The notes beneath the pieces are model-generated. The model did not search any database and was not told where the DNA came from. It saw only the letters and a program-made list of their open reading frames with translations. A DNA stretch of 64,000 nt from Rhodopseudomonas palustris (GTDB lineage Bacteria; Pseudomonadota; Alphaproteobacteria; Rhizobiales; Xanthobacteraceae). The translations under genes were made by a program, and so were the position numbers. Of this stretch, positions 9,096 through 18,557 are shown piece after piece. The DNA lies in assembly GCF_003031265.1 (NCBI RefSeq), contig NZ_CP019966.1, positions 2,046,001 through 2,110,000 of the forward strand, given 5' to 3'. Positions within the stretch are counted from its first letter, which is position 1, and the number at the start of each line of letters is the position of its first letter.

Positions 9096-9307
9096 GCCTG
9101 ACCTCCGATCCCACCAGCCGTGGGGTGTATTTTGCCACGCGGAACATTCCGCTGATTGGTGATCATATCCCGAGTCTGGCCATTTGATGCGGTACGCGGC
9201 GCACCCATGCGCTGACGTTGCTGTCGCTCCGGGACTGGATGCGCTAGTAGGATGCACTGGCCAATTTCCTCCGCATCCTCTTCAGCCCGACGAGATTCTG
9301 CGCCCGC

Positions 9308-10897
9308 ATGAGCATGTCTGAACGCCAGAGCCGCACGTCTGCGGGTCCGACCCACCATCTGCTGTCCGACGAAGCCGCCGCAGAGCTCTCTAGCATTCCG
9401 ACCGAAGTGATCAATCTCGGCGACGCCCCGCCGCTGGCGCCGGCCGGTGCGCTGACGCAGGGGGAAGTTCGCGCAATCTTGTTGAGCCTGCTGCTGGCGA
9501 TGTTTCTCGCGGCGCTCGACCAGACGATCGTCGCCACTGCGCTGCCGACGATCGGGCGTCAGTTCGGCGATGTCGAAAACCTGTCCTGGGTGATCACGGC
9601 CTATCTGCTGTCATCGACAGCGGTGGCGCCGGTGTTCGGCAGCCTCGCCGACATCTATGGCCGTCGCGTGATGATCATCGTCTCGCTCAGCCTGTTCGTC
9701 GCTGGCTCAGTGATGTGCGCGCTGGCGCCGAGTCTGCTCGTCCTGATCCTTGGCCGTGCTCTGCAAGGCCTGGGGGGCGGCGGCATCATGCCGATCGTGC
9801 AGACCGTGATCTCCGACGTCGTCAGCCCGCGCGAGCGCGGCCAGTATCAGGCGTATTTCTCCGGCGTGTGGGTGTCGGCCGGGATCGGCGGTCCGATCCT
9901 CGGTGGCTTCTTCGCCGAGCATCTGCACTGGTCGATGATCTTCTGGATCAACCTGCCGCTCGCGATCGGCGCGCTGGCGCTGCTGCTGCCGAAGATGGCG
10001 AAGATCCCGGTGTATCACCGCCGCCGGAAGGTAGATTGGCTCGGCGGCGTGCTGCTGATGGCCGCCGCGATGGCGGTGATGCTGGTGCTGACCTGGGGCG
10101 GAAACCGCTTCGCCTGGCTGTCGCCGATGATCCTGGCGCTGTCGGGCGCGGTTGTACTGCTGGCGGTGAGCTTCGTCTGGCACGCGCTGCGTGCGCGTGA
10201 GCCATTCCTGCCGCTGCAATTGATGAGTGGGACGGTAGTGCCGTGGGCGATGGCGGGCGGCGCGTTCACCATGGGGGCGATGATCGCGTTGACCGTGCAC
10301 ATGCCGCTGTACTACGAGGCGGTGTACTATCTGACGGCCAGCCAGTCCGGCCTCGCGTTGATTCCGATCGCGGCGATCTCGGTGTTCGGCGCGGCGTTCA
10401 CCGGCCGGGCGATGGTGCATGTCGAGCGCTACAAGCGGATTGCGATCATCGGTACTGGTTTTGCGGCGTTGATGGCTGCGGCGATCGCTGTTCTGACGCC
10501 GCTGCCGCTGTGGCTATTTCTGACGCTGCTGTCGCTGTGTTCGCTCGGCCTCGGCACGGTGTTTCCGGTCAGCGTGGTGTCGATCCAGAACGCGGTGCCG
10601 CGGCCGCAGATTGGCACTGCGACCGGCGCGATGAACTTCTTCCGGGCGCTGATGGCCTCGTTCACGGTGGCCGGATTCACGGCGATCCTGCTGATCGCGC
10701 TCGGCGGCGACGTGCAGCTTGGCGGCGCCGAGCATCGCCATGTCGTCGGCAGCGTCGGGTCCGCCGAGATGGTCGCGGCGTTCCGCTGGGTGTTCGGCGC
10801 GGCGGCGCTGATGCTGACGGCCTCGGCGCTGTGCATCGTCGTGATGGAAGAGCGCAAGCTGGCCGGACCCGAACCGACGCTCGCGCTTTCGGAGTAG
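9308..10897 (+). CDS. MFS multidrug transporter, DHA2 (14-TM) family
   Basis: 529 residues with about 14 hydrophobic segments. The LDQTIVATALPTI and GRRVMIIVSL motifs near residues 80 and 120 are characteristic of EmrB/QacA-type proton-driven drug exporters. A hydrophilic N-terminus of about 55 residues precedes the first helix. No adjacent membrane-fusion protein or TetR-type regulator is present. The substrate is unknown. Confidence 0.9.
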   Translation: MSMSERQSRTSAGPTHHLLSDEAAAELSSIPTEVINLGDAPPLAPAGALTQGEVRAILLSLLLAMFLAALDQTIVATALPTIGRQFGDVENLSWVITAYLLSSTAVAPVFGSLADIYGRRVMIIVSLSLFVAGSVMCALAPSLLVLILGRALQGLGGGGIMPIVQTVISDVVSPRERGQYQAYFSGVWVSAGIGGPILGGFFAEHLHWSMIFWINLPLAIGALALLLPKMAKIPVYHRRRKVDWLGGVLLMAAAMAVMLVLTWGGNRFAWLSPMILALSGAVVLLAVSFVWHALRAREPFLPLQLMSGTVVPWAMAGGAFTMGAMIALTVHMPLYYEAVYYLTASQSGLALIPIAAISVFGAAFTGRAMVHVERYKRIAIIGTGFAALMAAAIAVLTPLPLWLFLTLLSLCSLGLGTVFPVSVVSIQNAVPRPQIGTATGAMNFFRALMASFTVAGFTAILLIALGGDVQLGGAEHRHVVGSVGSAEMVAAFRWVFGAAALMLTASALCIVVMEERKLAGPEPTLALSE

Positions 10898-11020
10898 GCG
10901 TCGACGGTCGGATTTGCTGATACCCCGCCATTGAAAATTGAGTACTCTGCCGCACAACGGCCGTAAGCTCGGCGCAGGGCGTGAGCCGGCGCCGCGCCGG
11001 CGCGAGAAGCGGGTGACGGG

Positions 11021-12421
11021 ATGGCATCCCCGGACGGCAGTGGCAGCGACAGTTTCCGCAAGCGGCGACGCCGCAATCGCGAGCGTTTTGTGCTGGCGGC
11101 GGTGCTGACATTCATTCTGGTTGCGGTCGGCGTGCTTGCCTTGGTGTTCTACGAGCTACGGCCCGTCAGCCTGAAGATCGCGGTGGGGCCGGGCGGGGGC
11201 GACGATCTGAAGCTGGTGCAGGCGCTGGCGCAGAGTTTTGCTCGGGATCGGGCTGCGGTGCGGCTGGTGCCATTGGTGACGGGTGGGGCGACGCCGAGCA
11301 TCGAGGCGTTTCGCGACCACAAGGCGGACCTTGCGGTGACCCGCGCCGACCTCGACCTGCCTGCCGACGCGCAGGCGGTGGCGGTGCTGCGCAAGAACGT
11401 GGTGGTGCTGTGGGCGCCGTCGTCGGCCGGCAAGGGCAAGAAGTCGGTCAAGACCATTGCCGATCTCGCCGGCCGCCGGGTCGGCGTGATCGGGCGGACG
11501 CCGGCCAACATCAAACTGTTCGACATCATTCTGGCGGAGTCCGGCGTCGCGCCCGACAAGGTCCAGAAGGAGCAGTTTGCCACCGGCCAGCTCGCCGAGA
11601 TGGCGCGCGATCCCGCGCTCGACGCGTTCCTGGCGGTCGGGCCGCTCGACAGCAAGATCACCGGTGAAGCGATCGCCGCGACCGCGAAGGCGCGGGGCGA
11701 GCCGCGGTTCCTGCCGGTCGATGTCGGTGACGCCATCGCCAAGAAGTACCCGATCTACGACTCCGAAGAGATCCCGGGCAGCATCTTCTCGACCCAGCCG
11801 GCGCGGCCCGAGGACAAGGTCGACACCGTCAGCGTCAACCACCTGATTATCGCGCGGCAGTCGCTGTCCTCGGTGACGGTGACCAAGCTGACCCGGCAGA
11901 TCTTCGCCGCCCGGCAGCAGATCGCCCGCGAGATGCCGCTCGCCGGCAAGATCGAAGCGCCCGACACCGAGAAGGACGCGGCGCTGCCGGCCCACCCCGG
12001 CGCCGCCGCGTTCATCGACGGCACCGACCGCACCTTCATGGAGCGCAACAGCGACTACATCTGGGGCTTGGTGCTGCTGCTGTCCGGCCTCGGCTCGGCC
12101 GGCGCCTGGTTCCGCAGCTATCTGAGCCGCGACGAGCGCGAAGCCGGCGCCAAGATGCGCGACCGTGCGCTGGCGATGGTCGCCAAGGCCCGGAAGGCGG
12201 AGTCACTCGAGGCGCTGGACACCTTGCAGCACGAGATCGACAAGATCCTGCGCGACACGCTGGATTGCTACGACGACGGCGCGATCGAGGACCTCGAGCC
12301 GTTCAGCCTGGTGCTCGAGCAGTTCCACCACGCGGTGGTCGACCGCCGCGCCGCGCTGAGTGCTGCCGGCCCCGGGCTGGTTCCCGCTGATGCGGCGGCG
12401 CTGCCGGCCGCTCGGGCCTGA
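11021..12421 (+). CDS. TAXI-family TRAP-type solute-binding protein, membrane anchored
   Basis: 466 residues. One N-terminal TM helix (about residues 25-47) is followed by a periplasmic binding domain with GPGGGDDLKLVQALAQ and a VTRADLDLP segment typical of TAXI (TRAP-associated extracytoplasmic immunogenic) proteins. A second TM helix sits near residues 345-365, then a charged helical C-terminal tail. No TRAP permease genes are adjacent, so this is an orphan binding protein. The ligand is unknown. Confidence 0.85.
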   Translation: MASPDGSGSDSFRKRRRRNRERFVLAAVLTFILVAVGVLALVFYELRPVSLKIAVGPGGGDDLKLVQALAQSFARDRAAVRLVPLVTGGATPSIEAFRDHKADLAVTRADLDLPADAQAVAVLRKNVVVLWAPSSAGKGKKSVKTIADLAGRRVGVIGRTPANIKLFDIILAESGVAPDKVQKEQFATGQLAEMARDPALDAFLAVGPLDSKITGEAIAATAKARGEPRFLPVDVGDAIAKKYPIYDSEEIPGSIFSTQPARPEDKVDTVSVNHLIIARQSLSSVTVTKLTRQIFAARQQIAREMPLAGKIEAPDTEKDAALPAHPGAAAFIDGTDRTFMERNSDYIWGLVLLLSGLGSAGAWFRSYLSRDEREAGAKMRDRALAMVAKARKAESLEALDTLQHEIDKILRDTLDCYDDGAIEDLEPFSLVLEQFHHAVVDRRAALSAAGPGLVPADAAALPAARA

Positions 12422-12533
12422 TCGCTTGTAGTAGCGGGATGCCGTCAAGATTCCTGTAACTTGTCACCTCTACGGTTCCAGCCGGCTCCGGAAGAACCCG
12501 AGGGCGATGTGGCCGCGAACCCAGGAGAGTGCC

Positions 12534-12698
12534 GTGCGACGTCTGATTTCCCGCTTCTGGGCTGACACGCGCGGCGCCACTGCGATCGAATATGCCATGA
12601 TCGCCGCGGGCCTCAGCATCGTGATCCTCGGAGTGGTAACGACGCTCGGCAACAGTCTGGCGGGTAAGTACACTTCGGTCAGCGAGGCGATGAAGTAA
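12534..12698 (+). CDS. Flp/Fap-type pilin
   Basis: A 54-residue protein with the Flp pilin signature: a short basic leader, then GATAIEYAMIAAGLSIVILG, with the conserved Glu-Tyr after the cleavage region and a single hydrophobic helix. Flp pilins are assembled by the Tad secretion system. The GTG at 12534 is preceded by AGGAGA at 5-bp spacing, which favours it over the ATG at 12507. No tad genes are next to it, so it depends on a Tad locus elsewhere. Confidence 0.88.
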   Translation: MRRLISRFWADTRGATAIEYAMIAAGLSIVILGVVTTLGNSLAGKYTSVSEAMK

Positions 12699-12988
12699 CT
12701 CTCAGTCTCCGCCCCGTTTGGTCGGCGGGATGTTGGGGCCATAGGGCCTCTAGCTTTGGAGGGTGGTCTGCGTCAGCCCGATCAGGCTTCGCTGTAGCCG
12801 GATCGGCGCGTGAGCTGTCAGCAAGCTCATCACGCTTGCCGAAGGCCGTCTTATCCTTACCGAATGCTTAACCTCGCGAGCCGGGAACTCCGTTGCCTCG
12901 TCGGACGCCGCGATGGTTAACCGCTTCTTCGGCGTTCGCGGCTAACCGTTTGGGTTCGTCGTCCGACAGCCAACCGAAGGTCTGAAGC

Positions 12989-14542
12989 ATGCGGCTCGCC
13001 GGCACATCGGCCTTAGGCGATGCACGATCGGGAACGGGATCTTGGTCCGCCGCCGATCCGTCGGGCGAACCGCTGGCCCGGATTCTCCTGACCTTCGCGG
13101 TCGCGCTGGGGGCGACCGCATTCTCGCCGCTGCTGCATATCGCCAGCCCCATTCTTGCTATTGCGGTCGAGACGCTGATCGCGGTTGCGATCGCCCTGCT
13201 GATGCCGGCGCAGGGGCCGGTGATCGCGATCTTCGTGCTGGTGTTTCAGAACGTCTTCGTCTCGCTGTATTCGTCGCTGCTGACGGACCCATCCGAGCTC
13301 GAGATTCTGAAAGGCTATAACTTTCTGATCTGCGCGGTGATGTGGCTGGTGGCGTTCGTGCAGTCGATCCTGTCGCGGCGATCGCCCGGTCTGAACCGCA
13401 TGTTGCTGGCGAGCACCGCCGTGCTGGCGGTGATGGGGATCTACTTCGTGATCGGCCTTGGCCGTGAGCCGAAGGCATCGGCGATCTATCTCCGCAACAT
13501 CGGGCTGCCGCTGCTGCTGTTCCAGCTCGCGCTGCTCGCTGCCGCCAACCATCGGATTCGGGTGACGCCCTATATCGTCATCATCGCGGTGATGATCCTG
13601 ATCTGCGGCGCCGTCGAATTCCTGTTCCGCGATACCTGGCTCGCCCTCACCAATGGGCACGCCTACTGGCGGCTCGAAGAGATCAAGGCGGCGAAATCCG
13701 GCGTCTGGGAGCGCGAGATGCGCACCACCGGAAAGGTGATCGTCGGTATCAAGGATCTGTTCGTCGTCGACTTCTTCAACACCTCGCTGCTCAGCGGTCT
13801 CGGCCTCGGCCAGATGCTGCGGCTGTACGGACCCAATATCAGCCCGGTCAGCTTCGCCTACGGAATCGGGTTCTTCTCGCTGTTCCTGTTCGCGATTGGG
13901 CGTGCCGGTCTCGGTGCGTTGGCCTTCGTGTTGATGCTGTTATGCGGCGTCAAAGGCGCGGCGATCATGGTGCTGTTCGTTGGCGCCGCGTGGATCGGGA
14001 CGGTCGTGATCGGCCCGGTGCTGGTGCTGCTCGGCGCCATCGGGGTGCTCGCGCTCTATGCCGTCTTGGTGATCCACAGCGGCCTCAAAATTGGCGATTA
14101 TCACGTGATCGGCCTGATGGGCGGTTGGAACGGATTTCTGGCGGCGCCGCTGGGGCGCGGGCTGGGGTCCGGCGGCAACCTCACCGAAGGGTTCTCGGGC
14201 ATCAACTGGCAGGCCGCGCAACAGGCCGGCGCGGTCGAAGGGGCCGCCGAAAGCTCGGTCGGCGTTCTGCTGTATCAGATGGGCGTGGCGGCTCTGGTTC
14301 CGCTCGGCTTCTACGCCGTCGTGGCGTGGTGGTGTTGGCGGCTCTACGCCCGTTCCGGCATCCTGCTGCTCGGCATGGCTGCATTCGGCATCCTGGTGGT
14401 GCTGACCAACGGCCTGTTCCAGGAAGAGGCGCTGTTCGCACCGCCCGCGATGGGCTTCATGATGCTGCTGGCCGGGCTGTTGCTCGGCAGCCAGATCCGC
14501 CGGGAGCAGCTCCTGCCGGGATCAGCGGACTTAAGAAAATAA
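12989..14542 (+). CDS. Polytopic inner-membrane protein, possible polysaccharide polymerase/ligase
   Basis: 517 residues with roughly 11-12 hydrophobic helices and a large hydrophilic loop around residues 225-265. The overall layout resembles O-antigen ligase/VpsF-like polysaccharide proteins, but I see no diagnostic motif. A loop with GLGSGGNLTEGFSGINW near residue 390 precedes the last helices. It stands alone. The function remains putative. Confidence 0.6.
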   Translation: MRLAGTSALGDARSGTGSWSAADPSGEPLARILLTFAVALGATAFSPLLHIASPILAIAVETLIAVAIALLMPAQGPVIAIFVLVFQNVFVSLYSSLLTDPSELEILKGYNFLICAVMWLVAFVQSILSRRSPGLNRMLLASTAVLAVMGIYFVIGLGREPKASAIYLRNIGLPLLLFQLALLAAANHRIRVTPYIVIIAVMILICGAVEFLFRDTWLALTNGHAYWRLEEIKAAKSGVWEREMRTTGKVIVGIKDLFVVDFFNTSLLSGLGLGQMLRLYGPNISPVSFAYGIGFFSLFLFAIGRAGLGALAFVLMLLCGVKGAAIMVLFVGAAWIGTVVIGPVLVLLGAIGVLALYAVLVIHSGLKIGDYHVIGLMGGWNGFLAAPLGRGLGSGGNLTEGFSGINWQAAQQAGAVEGAAESSVGVLLYQMGVAALVPLGFYAVVAWWCWRLYARSGILLLGMAAFGILVVLTNGLFQEEALFAPPAMGFMMLLAGLLLGSQIRREQLLPGSADLRK

Positions 14543-14808
14543 TCCTTGACAGCGTCACGCTGCCCCGGTAGCTTCCGGCCATGCTCCACAATTGGGTTCT
14601 GACGGCCCCGCTGAAAACTCTTCGGCGGGCAGGCGACCGCGATGGTCGTGGCGTCGAACGCGGCCATTGCGGCGGCACTCACCGCTGAGCCGCGCTATCG
14701 AAGTTCCCGCGTTGCCATTTGCCCGCCGAACATCTCGGAACAGGATTTTCGATCGTGCGTTGGCGCATCGATAGCAATGTCGATAGCGCTCAACAGCGAG
14801 GAGGGGTC

Positions 14809-14961
14809 ATGGCGACTCGTGATGAAGGTCGAATCATCGAAAATCCGGTCGAGGCCCGACAAGGCGAACGTGGTCCCTCGGTGCTGGCTCTGCTGACAAT
14901 CAGCACGGGCTTGGCCGTGCTGGTGTTGGGCGTGATCTGGTTTGTGTGGTTCAGAGTGTAG
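14809..14961 (+). CDS. Small single-TM protein
   Basis: 50 residues: a charged N-terminus and one TM helix (about residues 26-48, SVLALLTISTGLAVLVLGVIW). The ATG at 14809 is preceded by GAGGAGGGG, a strong ribosome-binding site. A terminator hairpin lies about 55 bp after the stop, which supports it being a real gene. Function unknown. Confidence 0.6.
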   Translation: MATRDEGRIIENPVEARQGERGPSVLALLTISTGLAVLVLGVIWFVWFRV

Positions 14962-15015
14962 CAGCGGGCGTTCTGCTCAGCACCCTGGTCACATCAAATA
15001 CGAAGCGTCGAACAA

Positions 15016-15045
15016 GCGCCGAGCAAGTCTCGGCGCTTCGCTTTT
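15016..15045 (+). terminator. Intrinsic terminator
   Basis: A perfect 8-bp stem GCGCCGAG/CTCGGCGC with loop CAAGT, followed by TTCGCTTTT. It closes the small-protein transcript and separates it from the GTA cluster. Confidence 0.75.
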
Positions 15046-15235
15046 GGGGGCGACCCGACAGGGCCGGATCTTTGCCGTTTGGAATCGCTGCAGCGTCCTC
15101 AGCTCGGCACGTCACGCGCCGTGCGCCCTGCAGGACGCTCGCGCCTCAATTGAAGTCCCTCAAATAGAATGTGAGCGCTGACGTGCGAGGCCCTCTGTCT
15201 TGCGCTCAATGGCCGCTGACGCGAGGACGCAAGCG

Positions 15236-16411
15236 ATGTTCGATCGGCTGAAGGCCTTTCTCGCTCCCCCGGAGGTCAAGACCTCGCGCACCGCGACGCT
15301 GCTGGCGTTTGAGCGCAGCGGTGTGGCGCGGTTCACGCCGCGCGACTACGCGGGGCTGGCGCGCGAAGGTTATGTGCGCAATGCGATCGTGCATCGCTGC
15401 GTCAGGCTGGTGGCGGAGAATGCAGCCGCCTGCGTGTTCGGCGTATTCGACGGCGCGCAGGAGAAGGAGGCGCATCCGCTCGCCGCTTTGTTAGCGCGCC
15501 CCAATCCTCGCCAGGACGGCACTGCGCTGCTGGAGACGCTGTACGCGCATCTTCTGCTCGCCGGCAATGCCTATATCGAGGCGGTGACGCTCGGCGAGGT
15601 GGTGCACGAACTCTACGCGCTACGGCCCGATCGCATCAAACTGATCCAGGGCGCCGATGGCTGGGCGGAGGCGTATGATTACAGCGTCGGCGGCCGCACC
15701 GTGCGGTTCGATCAGCATGCCGCGCCGGTTCCGCCGATCCTGCATCTGACGTTTTTCCATCCGCTCGACGATCATTACGGCCTGGCGCCGCTCGAAGCCG
15801 CCGCGGTCGCGGTCGACACCCACAACGCCGCGGCGCGCTGGAACAAGGCTCTGCTCGACAATTCCGCGCGGCCGTCGGGCGCGCTGGTGTACGCCGGCCC
15901 GGAAGGCGCCGTGCTCAGCGAGAACCAGTTCGAACGGCTGAAGCGCGAATTGGAGCTCACCTACGAAGGCGCCGCCAATGCCGGCCGGCCGCTGCTGCTC
16001 GAAGGCGGGCTCGAATGGAAGGCGATGGCGCTGTCGCCGAAGGACATGGACTTTCTCGAGGCCAAGCACGCCGCCGCGCGCGAGATCGCGCTGGCGTTCG
16101 GCGTGCCGCCGATGCTGCTCGGCATTCCCGGCGACAACACCTTCTCGAACTATCAGGAAGCCAACCGCAGCTTCGTGCGCCAGACCGTGCTGCCGCTGGC
16201 GACGCGGGTCGGCAACGCGCTGGCGCAGTGGCTGTCGCCGCAATTCGGGGACGGCGTGCGCCTGGTGATCGATACCGACCAAATCGACGCGCTGTCACCC
16301 GACCGCACCGCGCTGTGGGACCGCGTCACCCGCGCACCGTTCCTCACCCTGAACGAAAAGCGCGAAGCGGTCGGCTACGCGCCGATCGACGGCGGCGACC
16401 GGCTGGGGTGA
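15236..16411 (+). CDS. GTA/HK97-family portal protein (gp3)
   Basis: About 391 residues. HK97-type portal proteins form the dodecameric ring at the capsid vertex through which DNA is packaged. Seen here: the YVRNAIVHRCVRLVAENAA entry region, ALLARPNPRQDG, the LHLTFFHPLDDHYGLAPLEAA segment and FGVPPMLLGIPGDNTFSNYQEA near the C-terminus, all conserved in GTA/HK97 portals. The ATG at 15236 has GAGGA upstream. It is the first gene of the cluster here; the terminase that normally precedes it is 10 kb downstream. Confidence 0.93.
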   Translation: MFDRLKAFLAPPEVKTSRTATLLAFERSGVARFTPRDYAGLAREGYVRNAIVHRCVRLVAENAAACVFGVFDGAQEKEAHPLAALLARPNPRQDGTALLETLYAHLLLAGNAYIEAVTLGEVVHELYALRPDRIKLIQGADGWAEAYDYSVGGRTVRFDQHAAPVPPILHLTFFHPLDDHYGLAPLEAAAVAVDTHNAAARWNKALLDNSARPSGALVYAGPEGAVLSENQFERLKRELELTYEGAANAGRPLLLEGGLEWKAMALSPKDMDFLEAKHAAAREIALAFGVPPMLLGIPGDNTFSNYQEANRSFVRQTVLPLATRVGNALAQWLSPQFGDGVRLVIDTDQIDALSPDRTALWDRVTRAPFLTLNEKREAVGYAPIDGGDRLG

Positions 16412-16527
16412 GGATTGGCGGCTCGCGGGCTGAACCTGTTGCCGAAAGTCGCACTGGGATTAGGCAATCCGTATGTCACGATCCGCGAGGCAAGATCAGG
16501 CCGCGCGAGCGTGATGTGGCAGGGCGA

Positions 16528-17121
16528 ATGGCAAGTCTGGAGAAGGAAGTGAGGAAGCGGATCTATTTTCAAGATCTGGACCCGGACGGTTGGCCGGAGC
16601 CCGGCGAGCTCGCGCCTTACTTCCTGGCGCCGGCCGAAAATCCGTGGGCTCCCGATCCGCACGGAAACGACGAGTTTGGGCTCGAGATTTCGGGATTGGA
16701 CGGCACCGACGGCCAGCTCGGGATCGATCAGGTCACCGCGCGCCTCACAATGGTGGGCACGCCGGATTTCGGCGTTTTCCTTTACTACCGCAAATGGGAT
16801 GGCCGGATCAGGCAGCCGCTTGATTGTTACTCCAAGGGTGACATGAGCCGGATCAAGGAGTGGTTGCGGACGCTGCAGGGCGATTTGCGGCCGATCGGTC
16901 TGTTTATTCCCTACGCGCAAGCGTGGCCCGCCGTGAAGGAGTTCATGGAGCGGGACGGCGAACTACCGACCAGCATCGAATGGGTCGACGGCAAGGATCT
17001 GCCGCCCAACACGTTTCGCTTTCCGGGCTTCTTCAAACCCGGGCCCGAGCCGCGCGTATTGCGGGATGAAGATATCAATGAGCAGCCGCCCGGCGACGGC
17101 TTCGGGTTTTTGCGCCGCTGA
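16528..17121 (+). CDS. Hypothetical acidic protein inserted after portal
   Basis: 197 residues, no signal peptide or TM segment. It is acidic and rich in Asp, Gly, Pro and aromatic residues, with an N-terminal DPDGWPEPGEL stretch and a C-terminal FRFPGFFKPGP stretch. ATG 16528 has AGGG upstream. It is not a GTA gene and its base composition is a little less GC-rich than portal. The look is that of small polymorphic-toxin immunity proteins, but that is impression only. It separates portal from the small membrane gene that usually follows. Confidence 0.6.
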   Translation: MASLEKEVRKRIYFQDLDPDGWPEPGELAPYFLAPAENPWAPDPHGNDEFGLEISGLDGTDGQLGIDQVTARLTMVGTPDFGVFLYYRKWDGRIRQPLDCYSKGDMSRIKEWLRTLQGDLRPIGLFIPYAQAWPAVKEFMERDGELPTSIEWVDGKDLPPNTFRFPGFFKPGPEPRVLRDEDINEQPPGDGFGFLRR

Positions 17122-17208
17122 GCGGGCGGGAAGGTTCATCCCCTCATGATCAACGACTGACAGCGGAGCCGGCGTTCCGCCGCTCGCCCGTCTGCCTGCG
17201 AGGCGCCG

Positions 17209-17406
17209 ATGTCCGATCTGATCAAGATATTTTCCGAGCGCGGGGACCTCGCTCACGTGGCGCTGTTGCTGTGGGCGATCGGCGCCAGTCTCGGGCTGTG
17301 GTTTGTACTACGCGAGTGGGCGGCGGCGGTGCGGCGGTTTGATGATTTCGTCCACGCGCTCGATCTGTTCAACCGCCGGGCGCGGCGCCGGACGCAGGAT
17401 GAGTAG
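17209..17406 (+). CDS. GTA small membrane protein (gp3a-like)
   Basis: 65 residues with one TM helix (about residues 14-34), followed by a basic tail. Genes of this size between portal and protease are usual in alphaproteobacterial GTA clusters. It overlaps the next small gene, which starts inside its last codons. Its role in the particle is unknown. Confidence 0.65.
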   Translation: MSDLIKIFSERGDLAHVALLLWAIGASLGLWFVLREWAAAVRRFDDFVHALDLFNRRARRRTQDE

Positions 17407-17593
17407 TAGGGCGATGCAGCGGCTGTCCAGCGTGCTCAGCCTGGTCCGCGCCGAGACCAAGTCGGCGCGCGATCCGCAGGCGATCTTCCGCGAATTCCTG
17501 GCGCATCTGTCCGGCGCGCCGCGCAAGCCGGCGCCGCGGCGCGCTGCGCCCAAGCCGCCGCCGCGCAAGCGGTCGGCCAAGCGGGCGAAGTAA
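17399..17593 (+). CDS. GTA-cluster small basic protein
   Basis: A 64-residue protein with a helical N-terminal part and a Pro/Lys/Arg-rich C-terminus (PRRAAPKPPPRKRSAKR). It overlaps the preceding gene by 8 bp (ATGAGTAG); an ATG at 17414 is an alternative start. The basic tail suggests nucleic-acid contact, but no function is known. Confidence 0.5.
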   Translation: MSSRAMQRLSSVLSLVRAETKSARDPQAIFREFLAHLSGAPRKPAPRRAAPKPPPRKRSAKRAK

Positions 17594-17679
17594 CCGCCGC
17601 GCACTCGCGGGCGACTCCGCCGCGCATATCACCGCTCACCACCGCCATCCGCACTCACGCGTATCTTGCGAGGCCGCTC

Positions 17680-18426
17680 ATGCTTGCCCCGTTGCCTGCG
17701 CTCGCCCCGTCGCCTTCGCCTGCGCCGCTGCCGGCGCGGCTGTCGCTCGCCGAGGACGGCAGCATCGACGGCTATGCCAGCCTGTTCGGCGAGATCGACC
17801 AGGCCCGCGACATGGTGATGCCCGGCGCCTTCACCCAGACGCTGAAGCAGCGCGGCTTGCGAAAAATCCCGATGCTGTTCCAGCACGATCCCGCCGAGCC
17901 CGTCGGCGTCTGGCTGGAGCTGGCGGAGGATCTGCGCGGCCTGCGTGCCCGCGGCCGGCTGATCCCGGATGTGGCGCGCGGCCGCGAACTGCTGGCGCTG
18001 CTCCGCGCCGGCGCGATCGACGGGCTGTCGATCGGCTATCGCACCTTGCGCGGCCAGATCGATCCGAGGACGCGGGTGCGGCGGCTGTACCAGGTCGATC
18101 TCTGGGAGATCTCGATCGTCACCTTTCCGCTGCTGAACGGCGCGCGCATCGCCACCGTCAAGCAGACGCCGCGGCCCTCGCCGCAGCGCGCCGCGGCGGA
18201 GGCGGCGTGGCGCCGCGTCCACGACGCGGCAGCGATCAGTTCCGGCGATGCCGCGGAGGCACCGGCATCGCCGATCCGGCGCGGGAGGATCGCGGCGACG
18301 CTGTCCACCCGCGCCGGCCGCAAACAGGCGCTGGCGAGTATCACCGGCTGCGTACGCCTCGGCCTCTCCCCGCGCGCGGCCGGATCGGCACGGCGCACTG
18401 ATGCGGGCGAAGACGCGTCGTCGTGA
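17680..18426 (+). CDS. GTA prohead protease (gp4), HK97 S78 family
   Basis: 248 residues. The catalytic His lies in LFQHDPAEPVGVW (about residue 68) and the Ser in IDGLSIGYRTL (about residue 116), the two diagnostic motifs of HK97-type prohead proteases. The enzyme trims the capsid protein's N-terminal delta domain during maturation. It sits directly before capsid, as usual. The C-terminal third is basic and low-complexity. Confidence 0.92.
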   Translation: MLAPLPALAPSPSPAPLPARLSLAEDGSIDGYASLFGEIDQARDMVMPGAFTQTLKQRGLRKIPMLFQHDPAEPVGVWLELAEDLRGLRARGRLIPDVARGRELLALLRAGAIDGLSIGYRTLRGQIDPRTRVRRLYQVDLWEISIVTFPLLNGARIATVKQTPRPSPQRAAAEAAWRRVHDAAAISSGDAAEAPASPIRRGRIAATLSTRAGRKQALASITGCVRLGLSPRAAGSARRTDAGEDASS

Positions 18427-18557
18427 GCCCAGCGCTGCGCTGCGCGGCGGCCCTCAACCCGAGCCCGCTCCCGCGCGCGTGAGAGGGCGCGCGCTGCGGA
18501 TCGGGGCGGCGACTTCTTTAAAGACTGACATCCTTCATCATCACCACAAGGGATCTC

